Shown here piece after piece: positions 18,297-28,038 of a stretch of DNA of 64,000 nt. Under the pieces are notes generated by a model. The model worked only from the letters and a program-made list of their open reading frames with translations, made no database searches and was not told the origin of the DNA. The first letter of the stretch is position 1. Every line of letters begins with the position of its first letter. Position numbers and translations under genes: made by a program. The stretch is from Burkholderia sp. OK233 (GTDB taxonomy: Bacteria > Pseudomonadota > Gammaproteobacteria > Burkholderiales > Burkholderiaceae). The DNA lies in the NCBI RefSeq assembly GCF_900230185.1, contig NZ_OCSR01000002.1, positions 2,232,001 to 2,296,000 on the forward strand. The letters are read 5' to 3'.

Positions 18297-20576
18297 ATGG
18301 TTACGACACACAATCTGGGTTTCCCCCGCATCGGCGCAAAGCGTGAGCTGAAGTTCGCCCAGGAGCATTACTGGAAAGGCCAGTCGTCGCGCGACGAACT
18401 GAAAAGCCTGGGCGCGCAACTGCGTCAGCGCCACTGGGAGAACCAGTCCGGCCTCGATCAGGTTCCGGTTGGCGACTTTTCGTTCTATGACCAGGTGCTC
18501 GACACGAGCTTCATGCTGGGCAATATCCCGGAACGGGTTCGGGGCTTTGAGGGCGACGCGCTCGACAATTACTTTCGCGTTGCACGTGGCCGCTCCGCGC
18601 ATGATTCGGCCTGCAGTTGCGGCGTGCAGGCCGGCGAGATGACCAAGTGGTTCGATACGAACTACCACTACATCGTGCCGGAATTCAGCGCATCGACTGA
18701 GTTTTCGCTCGACGCGTCGCGCCTCCTCGATCAACTCGCCCAGGCCCGCGCGCAGGGCGTCAAAGCCAAGCCGGTCATCATCGGACCGGTGACGTATCTA
18801 TGGCTCGGCAAGGCGAAGGACGATTCGGACAAGCTCGCGCTGTTGCCGCGCCTGCTGCCTGTGTACGCGGCCTTGCTCGAACAACTGGCGGCGCAAGGGG
18901 TGGAATGGGTGCAGATCGATGAGCCGGCCCTGGTCACCGAGCTTGAGCCGGCATGGCAACACGCTTTCGTCACGGCGTACGACGTGTTGAAGACCACCCG
19001 CGTGAAGCTGCTGCTGGCAACCTATTTCGGTGAGCTGCGCGACAACCTCGCGCTTGCTTGCGGATTGCCGGTTCAAGGTCTGCATGTCGATGCGGTCAAT
19101 GGCCGTAGCGAAGTCGAGCAGGTCGTCGCGCGCTTGCCCGCAAACAAGATTCTGTCGCTTGGCGTGATCAACGGACGCAACATCTGGAAGACCGACCTGA
19201 GCGCGGTGCTGGAATGGCTGACGCCGATTCATCGGACATTGCAGGCTCGCCTGTGGATCGCGCCGTCGTGTTCATTGCTGCATGTTCCGGTCGACCTGAA
19301 CAGCGAACAGAAGCTCGATCACGAAATCCGTTCGTGGCTCGCCTTTGCCCTGCAAAAGCTCGATGAACTGAAGGTCATCGCGAAGGCGTTGAACGACGGG
19401 CGCGAGTCGGTGCAAGCGGCGCTTGCCGACAATCAGGCCGCCATTCAGAGCCGTCGCACGTCGCCGCGCGTTCACAACCCGGCGGTCAAGGACGCGATCG
19501 CGAAGATCGATGCCGCGCTCGGACGTCGCGCCAGCGCCTATCCACAACGTGCCGCCCGGCAGTCTGCGCTGTTGAACCTGCCGGCTTACCCGACCACCAC
19601 CATCGGATCATTCCCGCAAACCGCCGAAATTCGCCAGGCACGCAGCCAGTTCAAGAGCGGTGAACTGGACGAAGTCAGCTACAAGACGTTGATGCAGCAC
19701 GAAATTGCGCGCAGCGTGCAGGAACAGGAAGCGCTCGGTCTCGACGTGCTTGTGCATGGCGAAGCAGAGCGTAACGACATGGTCGAATACTTCGGCGAAC
19801 AACTCGACGGTTACGCGTTCAGCCAGTTCGGCTGGGTGCAGTCCTATGGCTCGCGTTGCGTGAAGCCGCCCATTCTGTTCGGCGACATCAGCCGTCCGAA
19901 GGCGATGACGGTCGAGTGGATCAGGTATGCGCAATCGCAGACCGCCAAGCCGATGAAGGGCATGCTGACCGGCCCGGTCACGATCCTGAACTGGTCGTTC
20001 GTGCGTGACGACCAGCCGCGTTCGGTTTCCTGCTATCAGTTGGCGCTGGCAATCCGCGAGGAAGTGCTGGATCTGGAGAAGGCGGGTGTACGGGTGATCC
20101 AGATTGACGAAGCGGCGCTGCGTGAAGGCCTGCCGTTGCGCAAGTCGCAGTGGGACGACTATTTGCAATGGGCAGTGGAGTCCTTCCGTATCACCGCAAA
20201 TGGCGTGCAGGACGAAACACAGATTCACACGCACATGTGCTATTCCGAGTTCAACGACATCATCGCTTCGATCGCCGATATGGACGCTGACGTCATCACG
20301 ATCGAGACCTCGCGCTCGGACATGGAATTGCTGGATGCCTTCGACAACTTCAATTATCCGAACGAGATCGGACCGGGCGTCTACGACATCCACTCGCCGA
20401 ATATCCCTAGCCAGGAGCACATCGTGAATCTGATGCGCAAAGCGGCCGAGCGGATTCCGGCTGAGCGGTTGTGGGTGAACCCCGATTGCGGCCTGAAGAC
20501 CCGTGCGTGGGAAGAAGTCATCCCCGCACTGAAGAACATGGTCGCGGCAGCCAGAACGTTGCGCGCGGGCATCTGA
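18297..20576 (+). CDS. metE: Cobalamin-independent methionine synthase
   Basis: 759 residues, full length. It catalyses methyl transfer from 5-methyltetrahydropteroyl-polyglutamate to homocysteine, the last step of methionine synthesis, in the cytosol. The N-terminal barrel starts LGFPRIGAKRELKFAQE. The C-terminal catalytic barrel has TTTIGSFPQT and the zinc ligands in THMCYSEF (His, Cys), the Glu of the IETSRS region, and NPDCGLKTR (Cys). GGAG lies 13-16 bases before the ATG. Regulation by the divergent metR is expected. No cobalamin riboswitch is seen upstream. Confidence 0.96.
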   Translation: MVTTHNLGFPRIGAKRELKFAQEHYWKGQSSRDELKSLGAQLRQRHWENQSGLDQVPVGDFSFYDQVLDTSFMLGNIPERVRGFEGDALDNYFRVARGRSAHDSACSCGVQAGEMTKWFDTNYHYIVPEFSASTEFSLDASRLLDQLAQARAQGVKAKPVIIGPVTYLWLGKAKDDSDKLALLPRLLPVYAALLEQLAAQGVEWVQIDEPALVTELEPAWQHAFVTAYDVLKTTRVKLLLATYFGELRDNLALACGLPVQGLHVDAVNGRSEVEQVVARLPANKILSLGVINGRNIWKTDLSAVLEWLTPIHRTLQARLWIAPSCSLLHVPVDLNSEQKLDHEIRSWLAFALQKLDELKVIAKALNDGRESVQAALADNQAAIQSRRTSPRVHNPAVKDAIAKIDAALGRRASAYPQRAARQSALLNLPAYPTTTIGSFPQTAEIRQARSQFKSGELDEVSYKTLMQHEIARSVQEQEALGLDVLVHGEAERNDMVEYFGEQLDGYAFSQFGWVQSYGSRCVKPPILFGDISRPKAMTVEWIRYAQSQTAKPMKGMLTGPVTILNWSFVRDDQPRSVSCYQLALAIREEVLDLEKAGVRVIQIDEAALREGLPLRKSQWDDYLQWAVESFRITANGVQDETQIHTHMCYSEFNDIIASIADMDADVITIETSRSDMELLDAFDNFNYPNEIGPGVYDIHSPNIPSQEHIVNLMRKAAERIPAERLWVNPDCGLKTRAWEEVIPALKNMVAAARTLRAGI

Positions 20577-20615
20577 TCAAGCTAGCTGAGACCACACTGC
20601 GCGAGGTCGTTGACC

Positions 20616-21749
20616 TCACGAATTCGCTTGTCGGGTCTGGCGGCAGAAGAACCGGCGCCGCGGTGTCGCGGGTTCTCGCGCACTCTCGGTCTCGGCGACT
20701 TCGCGCCACCACTTCTCGCCGCGGTGCGGCGCGGCCAGGTCCAGCCGCTCGCCCATGCGGGGCGTCGACAGCGGAATGCCGCGCGCGGCGGTGAGCCCGA
20801 TCACGCGCTCGTACGGTTCCTGCCAGCGATGCATCGCCAGATCGAACGTGCCGTTGTGAACGGGCACCAGCCAGCGGCCGCGCAGGTCGACGTGGGCCTG
20901 GACGGTCTCGTCGGGCTGCATGTGGACGTACGGCCATTGAGCGTCGTAGGCGCCGGTTTCGAGCAGCGTTACGTCGAAGGGACCCAGCCGCTCGCCAATG
21001 GCCTTGAATCCGTCGAAGTAGCCCGTGTCGCCGCTGAAGAACACGCGCAGCGCGTCATCGACGATCACCCACGAAGCCCACAAGGTGCTATTGCCGTCGA
21101 ACAGACTGCGGCCGGAGAAATGCTGCGCCGGGGTTGCGGTGAACGCCAGGCCGTCGATTTCGACGCCCTGCCACCAGTCGAACTGGCGGACCTTCGACGC
21201 GTCGATACCCCACTCGATCAGACGGTCACCGACGCCCAGCGGCGTCAGAAATACGCCTGTCTTCGCAGCGAGTGCCAGCACGGTCTCGCGGTCCAGATGG
21301 TCGTAGTGGTCGTGCGACAGAATTACGCCGCGCAGCGGCGGCAAGTCTTCGAGGGCAATGGGCGGCGCATGAAAGCGCTTCGGACCGAAGCGCCGGAATG
21401 GTGATGCCCGTTCTGCGAAGACCGGGTCGGTCAACCAGAACTGACCCCGCAGCTTGAGCAGCATGGTGGAATGCCCGAGGCGATACAGGCTCCGGTCCGG
21501 CGCGGCCTGGAGTGGTTCAGGCGACAGGGCGTCGACGGGCAGGGCGCCCGCCGGTGTCGTGCCGGCCGGCTTGTTGAGCAAAATATTCCAGACGATGCTC
21601 AAGGTCTTGCCGAGTCCTTCGACAGGACGCGGTTTGACGTTACGAAAGCGCTCGCCGTCGTGCTGAGCCGACATATCGAACAATTCACGCCCGCGTCGCG
21701 CAGCCGTCAGCCCCAAGGCGCGGCGAATAGAACTGGTGAACGATGTCAT
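20616..21749 (-). CDS. MBL-fold hydrolase (NAPE-PLD / UlaG-like)
   Basis: 377 residues. Metallo-beta-lactamase fold: SHDHYDHL supplies the HxHxDH zinc motif, with later ligands in TPAQHFSGR, FSGDTGY and VPVHNGTFD. The order RLGHSTMLLKLRGQFWLTDPVF just before the zinc motif matches the N-acyl-phosphatidylethanolamine phospholipase D/UlaG-like group, which includes bacterial lipid or lactone hydrolases. The start at 21749 is chosen because the open frame beyond it overlaps the divergent TetR gene and its operator. Regulation by that TetR protein is likely. Substrate unknown. Confidence 0.84.
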   Translation of the reverse strand: MTSFTSSIRRALGLTAARRGRELFDMSAQHDGERFRNVKPRPVEGLGKTLSIVWNILLNKPAGTTPAGALPVDALSPEPLQAAPDRSLYRLGHSTMLLKLRGQFWLTDPVFAERASPFRRFGPKRFHAPPIALEDLPPLRGVILSHDHYDHLDRETVLALAAKTGVFLTPLGVGDRLIEWGIDASKVRQFDWWQGVEIDGLAFTATPAQHFSGRSLFDGNSTLWASWVIVDDALRVFFSGDTGYFDGFKAIGERLGPFDVTLLETGAYDAQWPYVHMQPDETVQAHVDLRGRWLVPVHNGTFDLAMHRWQEPYERVIGLTAARGIPLSTPRMGERLDLAAPHRGEKWWREVAETESAREPATPRRRFFCRQTRQANS

Positions 21750-21770
21750 GCGAGCAGCCTCGAAGCATAA

Positions 21771-21825
21771 AGTAGACTGCTGAGTGTAGTTTATTTTCGA
21801 GAAAAGTAAACTGCCCGGTGTAAAA
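21771..21825. promoter_or_regulatory. Candidate TetR operator: paired direct repeats
   Basis: Direct repeats AGTAGACTGC (21771) and AGTAAACTGC (21805) are each followed by a GTGTA a few bases on, 34 bases apart. Between and overlapping them is an imperfect inverted repeat, AGTTTATTTTC / GAAAAGTAAACT (21788-21812). All lie in the 80-base gap between the hydrolase and the TetR gene. Confidence 0.6.
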
Positions 21826-21829
21826 TTTA

Positions 21830-22447
21830 ATGATGAACACCAGTGATACCCCCCTCCGCCTGACCGACCGCAAGCGCGCCGCCGTAATTGGGGCGGCAAT
21901 CGAAGAATTTCTCGCGGCCGGCTTCGACGCGACCAGCATGGACCGTATCGCGGCACGCGCCGGTGTTTCGAAGCGGACGGTCTACAACCATTTTCCGAGC
22001 AAGGAAGCGCTGTTTGCCGCGATCCTGGGGCAGTTGTGGGAGTCGAGTGACACGGGAGAGGTGACGGCTTATTCGGCCGTGCATCCGTTGCGTGCGCAGT
22101 TGCTCCAGCTTCTGTTCAAAAAGCTGGCCCTTCTGAATAACGAGGCGTTTCTGTCTCTCGCGCGCGTGGCGATCGCGGCGGGCATTCATTCGCAGGAACG
22201 GGCACGCGACATGGTGGCTCGCATGGGCGAGCGCGAGGAGGATCTGACAGTGTGGATTCGCGCAGCCGCTGCCGATGGCCGCCTCAAGACGCCGGACCCG
22301 ATGTTCGCCTCGCAGCAGTTGCAGGCCCTGGTGAAAGCGTTCGCGTTCTGGCCGCAGGTGACGATGGGCCAGCCACCCCTCAGCGTGGATGAACAAAGGC
22401 ACGTCGCGGAATCTGCCGCCGATATGTTTCTTGCGCGCTATGCATGA
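21830..22447 (+). CDS. TetR family transcriptional regulator
   Basis: 205 residues. The N-terminal helix-turn-helix is canonical (AAIEEFLAAGFDATSMDRIAARAG split around residues 20-45, then VSKRTVYNHFPSKEALF). The C-terminal ligand domain resembles the AefR-like/TetR_C_7 group (FLSLARVAIA, FWPQ near the end). Divergent from the metallo-hydrolase gene, with operator-like repeats in the shared 80-base region, so it probably represses both itself and the hydrolase until a small ligand binds. ATG codons at 21830 and 21833 are both usable. Confidence 0.88.
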   Translation: MMNTSDTPLRLTDRKRAAVIGAAIEEFLAAGFDATSMDRIAARAGVSKRTVYNHFPSKEALFAAILGQLWESSDTGEVTAYSAVHPLRAQLLQLLFKKLALLNNEAFLSLARVAIAAGIHSQERARDMVARMGEREEDLTVWIRAAAADGRLKTPDPMFASQQLQALVKAFAFWPQVTMGQPPLSVDEQRHVAESAADMFLARYA

Positions 22448-22450
22448 CGC

Positions 22451-22882
22451 TCACGCGCCCGCGGACGCTTCCAGTTCTGCAAGACGCTTGCGCAGCAGGC
22501 GATCCTCCTGGAAGCGGCTGGTTTCGTCGCGGATCACGGCGACGATGCCGGTGAGCTCGTTTTGCGGCGAATGCAGCAACGCGACCGTAAAGGCGATCGA
22601 CAGCGACCGCCCTTCCTTATGGACGGCAGGGACACGCAGCACGTCGTTGCCATAACGGGTTTCGCCCGTGGCCATGGTCTTGTGATAGCCGTCCCAATGG
22701 CGGCCGCGCAAACGTTCCGGAATGATCAGGTCCAGCGACTTTCCCAGTGCCTCGTCCTGCGTAAAGCCGAACATGCGCTCAGCGCCGGGATTCCATAATG
22801 TGATGCTGCCGGCGGCATCGGAAATGATGATCGCGTCGCCGATTGCGTTGACGAGTTGCTCGAAGTCGATAGCGCTTTGCAT
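22451..22882 (-). CDS. Single PAS-domain protein
   Basis: 143 residues forming just one PAS domain with a short C-terminal helix: DAIIISDAAGSITLWNPGAERMFG opening split over residues 16-40, then LDLIIPERLRGRHWDGY, and GIVAVIRDETSRFQEDRLLRKRLAELE at the end. No kinase, cyclase or DNA-binding domain is attached. Such stand-alone PAS proteins may bind a small ligand or pass a signal by partner contact. GGGGAG lies just before the ATG. It converges with the TetR gene, 3 bases between stops. Confidence 0.85.
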   Translation of the reverse strand: MQSAIDFEQLVNAIGDAIIISDAAGSITLWNPGAERMFGFTQDEALGKSLDLIIPERLRGRHWDGYHKTMATGETRYGNDVLRVPAVHKEGRSLSIAFTVALLHSPQNELTGIVAVIRDETSRFQEDRLLRKRLAELEASAGA

Positions 22883-22991
22883 GGCGCTCCCCGGAAGTAA
22901 AACTGCAGATCCTTGAATTGGATACGGCGCCCGCTGGGGGGCGCCGTATCCACAGGCCCGAGCCTACACATAGGCCCGCAGCGTAACACCA

Positions 22992-24242
22992 TTAAACCGC
23001 TTTGATTTCGCGCAGGTTGAAGATGTCCTGCCGGCTGTAGCCGAGGCTCGCCAGCACTTCATCCGTGTGTTCGCCAAGCAGCGGCGACGCGGTCACTTCG
23101 GGCTTCATGTCCGAGAACTTGATCGGACTGCCGACCGTCAGATACGAGCCGCGTTTCTTGTGCGGCACTTCGACGATCGTGCCGCTCGCGCGCAATGACG
23201 GATCGTTGGCCAGTTCTTTCATTGTCAGCACCGGCGCGCACGGAATGTCGAACTTGCGCAAGATGTCGACCGCTTCGAATTTGGTCTTGTCGGCGAGCCA
23301 GCCTTCGATGGTGCCGAAGATCTCGAAGATATGCGGTTGACGTGCTTCAGCGGTTTTGTAGGCGGGGTCGTCGATCCACTCGGGTTTGCCGAGCGCCTTG
23401 CAGATCGGCTCCCACGCATGGCCCTGGATCGTGAAGTAGATGTACGCATTCGGATCCGTTTCCCAGCCCTTGCACTTGAGCACCCAGCCCGGCTGACCGC
23501 CGCCGCCCGCATTGCCGCCGCGCGGCACCACGTCGCTGAATTCGCCGTGCGGATACTGCGGATATTCCTCGAGATAGCCCACGCGCTCCAACCGCTGCTG
23601 ATCCCGCAGCTTCACGCGGCACAGGTTCAGCACGCTGTCCTGCATCGACACCGCGACCTTCTGGCCTTTGCCGGTTTTGTCGCGTCCAATCAGAGCGGTC
23701 AGAATGCCGATGGCCAGATGCATGCCGGTGTTGCTGTCGCCGAGCGCCGCGGCGCTGATGGTCGGCGGACCGTCCCAGAAGCCGGTGGTGGACGCCGCAC
23801 CGCCGGCGCATTGCGCGACGTTTTCGTAGACCTTCAGGTCGTCGTAATGATGGCCGTCGCTGAAGCCCTTCACCGAAGCCACGATCATCTTCGGATTGAG
23901 TTCGTTCAGGCGTTCCCATGAAAAGCCCATCCGGTCCAGCGCGCCCGGCCCAAAATTTTCGACCAGCACGTCGGATTCGCGAATCAGCTTTTCCAGTACT
24001 TCCTTGCCTTCGGGTTTTTTCGTGTCCAACGTCAGCGACTTCTTGTTGCTGTTGAGCATCGTGAAGTAAAGCGCGTCGGCATCAGGGATGTCGCGCAACT
24101 GGTTGCGCGTCACGTCGCCCGAACCCGGTCTTTCAACCTTGATCACGTCGGCGCCGAACCAGGCGAGCAACTGGGTGCACGCGGGGCCGGCCTGAACGTG
24201 GGTGAAGTCGATGATCTTGATACCTTCGAGTGGTTTGGTCAC
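22992..24242 (-). CDS. frc: Formyl-CoA:oxalate CoA-transferase
   Basis: 416 residues from GTG 24242 (GGAG well placed); this matches the conserved family start TKPLEGIKIIDFTHVQAGP. Class III CoA-transferase; the catalytic aspartate is D169 in AAALGDSNTG, the same number as in the Oxalobacter enzyme. It moves CoA from formyl-CoA to oxalate, activating oxalate for the decarboxylase encoded just upstream. Last gene of the oxlT-oxc-frc operon, separated from oxc by 26 bases. Confidence 0.95.
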   Translation of the reverse strand: MTKPLEGIKIIDFTHVQAGPACTQLLAWFGADVIKVERPGSGDVTRNQLRDIPDADALYFTMLNSNKKSLTLDTKKPEGKEVLEKLIRESDVLVENFGPGALDRMGFSWERLNELNPKMIVASVKGFSDGHHYDDLKVYENVAQCAGGAASTTGFWDGPPTISAAALGDSNTGMHLAIGILTALIGRDKTGKGQKVAVSMQDSVLNLCRVKLRDQQRLERVGYLEEYPQYPHGEFSDVVPRGGNAGGGGQPGWVLKCKGWETDPNAYIYFTIQGHAWEPICKALGKPEWIDDPAYKTAEARQPHIFEIFGTIEGWLADKTKFEAVDILRKFDIPCAPVLTMKELANDPSLRASGTIVEVPHKKRGSYLTVGSPIKFSDMKPEVTASPLLGEHTDEVLASLGYSRQDIFNLREIKAV

Positions 24243-24268
24243 TTTGCTATCTCCGTGGTTACGCTGGA

Positions 24269-26011
24269 TCACTTTTTCATTGCCGCGCTTTGCGGATTCA
24301 GATTGGTCAGGCGGCCGCTTTCGGTGCCCGCCGCTTCGTCGATGACGGCATTGATCAAGGTCGGCTTGCCTGACGCAATCGATTCAAGCAGCGCCTTCGT
24401 CAGCTCTTCCGGTGTGGTTGCGTTGTAGCCGACACCGCCGAATGCCTCGATCATCTTGTCGTAGCGCGCACCCTTCACGAACACGGTCGGCGCGACGTCC
24501 TTGCCACCCGTCGGGTTCACGTCGGTGCCGCGATACACGCCGTTGTTGTTGAAGACGATCGTGCAAACCGGCAAGTCGTAACGGCAGATGGTTTCGAGTT
24601 CCATGCCGCTGAAACCGAATGCGCTGTCACCTTCGATCGCGACGACCGGTTTGCCGCTCGTCACTGCCGCGCCGATCGCGAAGCCCATGCCGATGCCCAT
24701 GATTCCCCACGTGCCCGAATCGAAGCGTTTGCGCGGCTCGTACATATCGATGATGCTGCGGGCGTAGTCGAGCGTGTTCGCGCCTTCGTTGACGACGTTG
24801 ATGTCCGGGCGCGTTTTCAGTACATCGCGGATCGCACGCAATGCGCTGTGGAAATTCATCGGCGACGGGTTCTTGTCGAGTGTGGCGGCCATCTTTGCGA
24901 GGTTCTTGCTCTTGCGCTCGGCGATCGCGCCGGTCCATTCGGCGCTCGGCTTCGCGAATCCCGCATCGAGGCCAGCACGCAAGGCCGCCACGCACGAGCC
25001 GATATCGCCGATCACCGGCGCGGCAATCGCGACGTTGCTGTCGATTTCGGTCGGCGAAATATCGACCTGGACGAACTTCTTCGGCTCCGCGCCCCACGTT
25101 TTGCCCTTGCCATGCGAGAGCAGCCAGTTCAGACGCGCGCCGATCAGCACGACAACGTCGGCTTCCTGCAGCACGAACGAGCGTGCCGCCGACGCCGATT
25201 GCTCGTGCGTATCGGGCAACAGGCCCTTGGCCATCGACATCGGCAGATAGGGAATGCCGCTTTGCTCGACGAACGCGCGGATCTCCGCGTCAGCCTGCGC
25301 GTAAGCCGCCCCCTTGCCGAGCAGGATCAGCGGACGCTTGGCGCTCTTCAGCACATCGATCGCACGCTTGACCGACTCCGGCGCCGGCAACTGACGCGGC
25401 GCGGCATCGACCACTTTGACCAGCGATTGCTGCGCCTTCACGGCGTCCAGCGTTTGCGCGAGCAGCTTGGCCGGCAAGTCCAGATACACGCCACCGGGGC
25501 GGCCCGACACCGCGGCACGAATCGCACGCGCCACGCCGATGCCAATGTCTTCCGCATGGAGCACGCGATACGCGGCCTTCGCATACGGCTTGGCCGCATT
25601 CAACTGATCCATTTCCTCGTAATCGCCCTGCTGCAGATCGACGATTTCACGCTCGCTCGAGCCGCTAATCAGGATCATCGGAAAGCAGTTGGTGGTCGCG
25701 TTGGCGAGCGCGGTCAGGCCGTTCAGAAAGCCCGGTGCCGACACCGTCAGGCAGATACCCGGCTTTTGCGTCATGAAACCGCTAATTGCCGCTGCATTGC
25801 CCGCGTGCTGTTCATGACGAAAACCGATGAAACGCATCCCTTCCGCTTGTGCAAGCCGCGCGAGGTCGGTGATCGGGATGCCGACCAGTCCAAAGATGGT
25901 GCTGATGTCGTTCAGTTTCAGCGCGTCGATGACGAGATGAAACCCGTCGGTCGTCTCGGCCGCTTGTTGTGTCGAAGTCTCTTCTACTGTTTGCCGGTCG
26001 GCTTCTGCCAT
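24269..26011 (-). CDS. oxc: Oxalyl-CoA decarboxylase
   Basis: 580 residues. Thiamine-diphosphate enzyme of the POX/ALS type: the activating Glu in RHEQHAGNAA, central domain around LILLGKGAAYAQAD, and the ThDP/Mg site GDSAFGFSGMELETICRYDLPVCTIVFNN (read from EGDSAFGFSG). The segments SAPGFLNGLTALANAT and SERE are typical of oxalyl-CoA decarboxylase. It converts oxalyl-CoA to formyl-CoA and CO2 in the cytosol, consuming a proton. AGGAG precedes the ATG by 7 bases. Second gene of the oxalate operon. Confidence 0.95.
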   Translation of the reverse strand: MAEADRQTVEETSTQQAAETTDGFHLVIDALKLNDISTIFGLVGIPITDLARLAQAEGMRFIGFRHEQHAGNAAAISGFMTQKPGICLTVSAPGFLNGLTALANATTNCFPMILISGSSEREIVDLQQGDYEEMDQLNAAKPYAKAAYRVLHAEDIGIGVARAIRAAVSGRPGGVYLDLPAKLLAQTLDAVKAQQSLVKVVDAAPRQLPAPESVKRAIDVLKSAKRPLILLGKGAAYAQADAEIRAFVEQSGIPYLPMSMAKGLLPDTHEQSASAARSFVLQEADVVVLIGARLNWLLSHGKGKTWGAEPKKFVQVDISPTEIDSNVAIAAPVIGDIGSCVAALRAGLDAGFAKPSAEWTGAIAERKSKNLAKMAATLDKNPSPMNFHSALRAIRDVLKTRPDINVVNEGANTLDYARSIIDMYEPRKRFDSGTWGIMGIGMGFAIGAAVTSGKPVVAIEGDSAFGFSGMELETICRYDLPVCTIVFNNNGVYRGTDVNPTGGKDVAPTVFVKGARYDKMIEAFGGVGYNATTPEELTKALLESIASGKPTLINAVIDEAAGTESGRLTNLNPQSAAMKK

Positions 26012-26074
26012 GATGCTGCTCCTTGGTCGCGGGACGTTATGGGTTCGTCGTGAGTGGCGAGCTCACGTTGTTGT

Positions 26075-27406
26075 TCATTCAGGCGCGCCGCCGGACGACG
26101 GCTGCAGGCGCGCTTCAGCGATGACTACGGCAGCCGACGCGCCTGAGTTTTCGATCCAGCGTTTTCTCATGGGGGCGAGGATGAATTTCGCGGATACGGC
26201 TGCCGCGATCGACACCACCGCCGCCGAGATGAACACGGTGCTCCACCCGCCGCTGGCCGACAGCACCGATGCGATCGGCACCAGCATCGACGCGGTGCCT
26301 TTCGCGGTATAAAGCGTGCCGGCATTGGCCGCGGCGTACTTGCTGCCGAACGTGTCCGCGCAGGTCGCCGGGAAGATCGAGAAGATCTCGCCCCAGCACA
26401 GGAATACGGCGGCGGCGAAGAACATGAAGGTGTACGGGTTGTGGCCGAACTGCATGAGCCCCAGCAGTGCGACGCCTTCGCCGAGAAAGATCATGAACAT
26501 CGTGTTTTCGCGGCCGATGCGGTCCGACAGAAAGCCGCACAACGGACGCGTGAAGCCGTTGCACAGGTTGTCGATCGACAGCGTCATTGTGAGCAGCGGC
26601 AGGGTGATGCCCATCAGGTTCACCGGCAGCTTGGCAAAGCCGAATTCCTTCGCGATCGGCCCAAGCTGTGCGGTGGCAATAATGCCGCCGGCTGCGACGA
26701 ATACGAACATCAGATACAGCACCCAGAAGAGCGGTGAACGGATCATCTCGCCGGGCGTGTAGTCGATCTTGCTGGCGACCACGCGTTTGGCCGCGACTGC
26801 GAATGCGGGAGGTTTCGGCCGTACCAGCATGGTGGCGAGCAGCAGGATGCAGACACCCTGGAAAATGCCGAAGAACATGAACGTGTGCTCGTAACCTGAG
26901 CGCTGGATCATGTTCGCGATTGGAATCACGGTGACGGCCGCGCCGGCGCCGAAACCTGCGGCGGTCAAGCCAGCCGCGAGACCGCGCTTGTCCGGAAACC
27001 ATTTGAGCGCCGTGCCGACGCAGGTGCCATACACGCAACCCGCGCCGATACCGGCGATCACGGCCGCGACGTATAACTCGACGAGACTGCTCGCATGCGC
27101 GTCGATGATCCAGCCGAGCGCCGCGCACACCGAACCGCCAATCACAACCGGGCGCGGCCCGAACTTGTCAACGAGCCAGCCTTCGATAGGCACGAGCCAC
27201 GTTTCAGTGACGATGAAGACCGTGAAAGCGGTCTGAATGGCCGCCTGGCCCCAGTGGTGGACGTTGTCCATCGGTACGACGAACAGCGTCCATGCATATT
27301 GCAGATTCGCGACGAGCCCCATGCATACGATGCCGATCGCTAGCTGCACCCAGCGGTTTTGCCGGAACGGCGTACTGCCTGTCCCGGATACGTTGGAATG
27401 TCCCAT
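26075..27406 (-). CDS. oxlT: Oxalate/formate antiporter, MFS family
   Basis: 443 residues with about 12 membrane segments. It matches the OxlT group: YAWTLFVVPM in segment 1, GIGAGCVYGTCVGTALKWFPDKRG (around GAGCVYGTCVG), and a second-half CWGEIFSIFPATCADTFG. By family it exchanges oxalate for formate; the antiport plus decarboxylation can generate proton motive force. First gene of the oxalate operon on the minus strand. The C-terminal 30 residues are hydrophilic and variable. Confidence 0.92.
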   Translation of the reverse strand: MGHSNVSGTGSTPFRQNRWVQLAIGIVCMGLVANLQYAWTLFVVPMDNVHHWGQAAIQTAFTVFIVTETWLVPIEGWLVDKFGPRPVVIGGSVCAALGWIIDAHASSLVELYVAAVIAGIGAGCVYGTCVGTALKWFPDKRGLAAGLTAAGFGAGAAVTVIPIANMIQRSGYEHTFMFFGIFQGVCILLLATMLVRPKPPAFAVAAKRVVASKIDYTPGEMIRSPLFWVLYLMFVFVAAGGIIATAQLGPIAKEFGFAKLPVNLMGITLPLLTMTLSIDNLCNGFTRPLCGFLSDRIGRENTMFMIFLGEGVALLGLMQFGHNPYTFMFFAAAVFLCWGEIFSIFPATCADTFGSKYAAANAGTLYTAKGTASMLVPIASVLSASGGWSTVFISAAVVSIAAAVSAKFILAPMRKRWIENSGASAAVVIAEARLQPSSGGAPE

Positions 27407-28038
27407 GTCCTTCGTCTCCTGTATATTCCGTCGCGCTCGAGCGGCGCGTTGGACCTACGTGATCGAATCGCTTCATCGCCGGTTTGTCTGTGGGCAATCA
27501 AGCACCAGTGGTCGGCCAGCGGGAATTGCACTGACGAAAACCCTTGCCCGTCGATCTCACAACAACTGGGTAAAAGGCGTTTCGCGTGGAGCGCGTCTGA
27601 AGGATGCTGCGCGCGAACAGCGATAAGTAAAAGTTAAAACATTTTATGGTTAGCATTAGGCATACCTAATGGATGGGTGTGCCGGTTTTGATTGCTGGTC
27701 ATGAGCAACGCGGTCCTGCATCGATCGAGCAGGGATGTGGTGCACTGCAAGAACGAGCGCATGTCTTCTGTCGTGTTTACGTTCGGGGAGTTTTCGAACA
27801 ACGAAGGCTTGGGGCGGACTGCGGAGATGAGCTATGTCGACGCGAAGCTGCTACTACTGCGCAGCTGACAGAAGGGCGTATTGCGGACGACTGTTCAGGC
27901 ACTCTGACGTCGTCGACGTCGTCGGCAGAGGAAAGGATGTATAAACAAAACGTTATAGTTTTTCGAAATAACTTTAACTGTTGTTTATCTACCTGCGCTC
28001 CTATTCTTGGTCATGCCAACTGCCTGAAGGAGACGACC
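27407..28038. other. 632-base intergenic region between oxlT and a small gene
   Basis: It must carry the oxalate operon promoter (minus strand) and the promoter for the gene at 28039. Two AT-rich patches stand out (27620-27670 and 27935-28000). A perfect inverted repeat lies at 27654-27671. Open frames through it (for example the 5' extension from 27673) show no conserved motif. No RNA gene recognised. Confidence 0.5.
27654..27671. promoter_or_regulatory. Perfect 7-bp inverted repeat upstream of the oxalate operon
   Basis: CATTAGG and CCTAATG with a 4-base centre (CATA), inside an AT-rich patch about 250 bases upstream of oxlT and 370 upstream of the 28039 gene. It looks like a dimeric regulator's operator; the regulator is unknown. 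Confidence 0.5.

Noticed and set aside
24848..26053. 401-codon plus-strand frame
   Set aside because: Fully opposite oxc, which has all family motifs. This frame has none.
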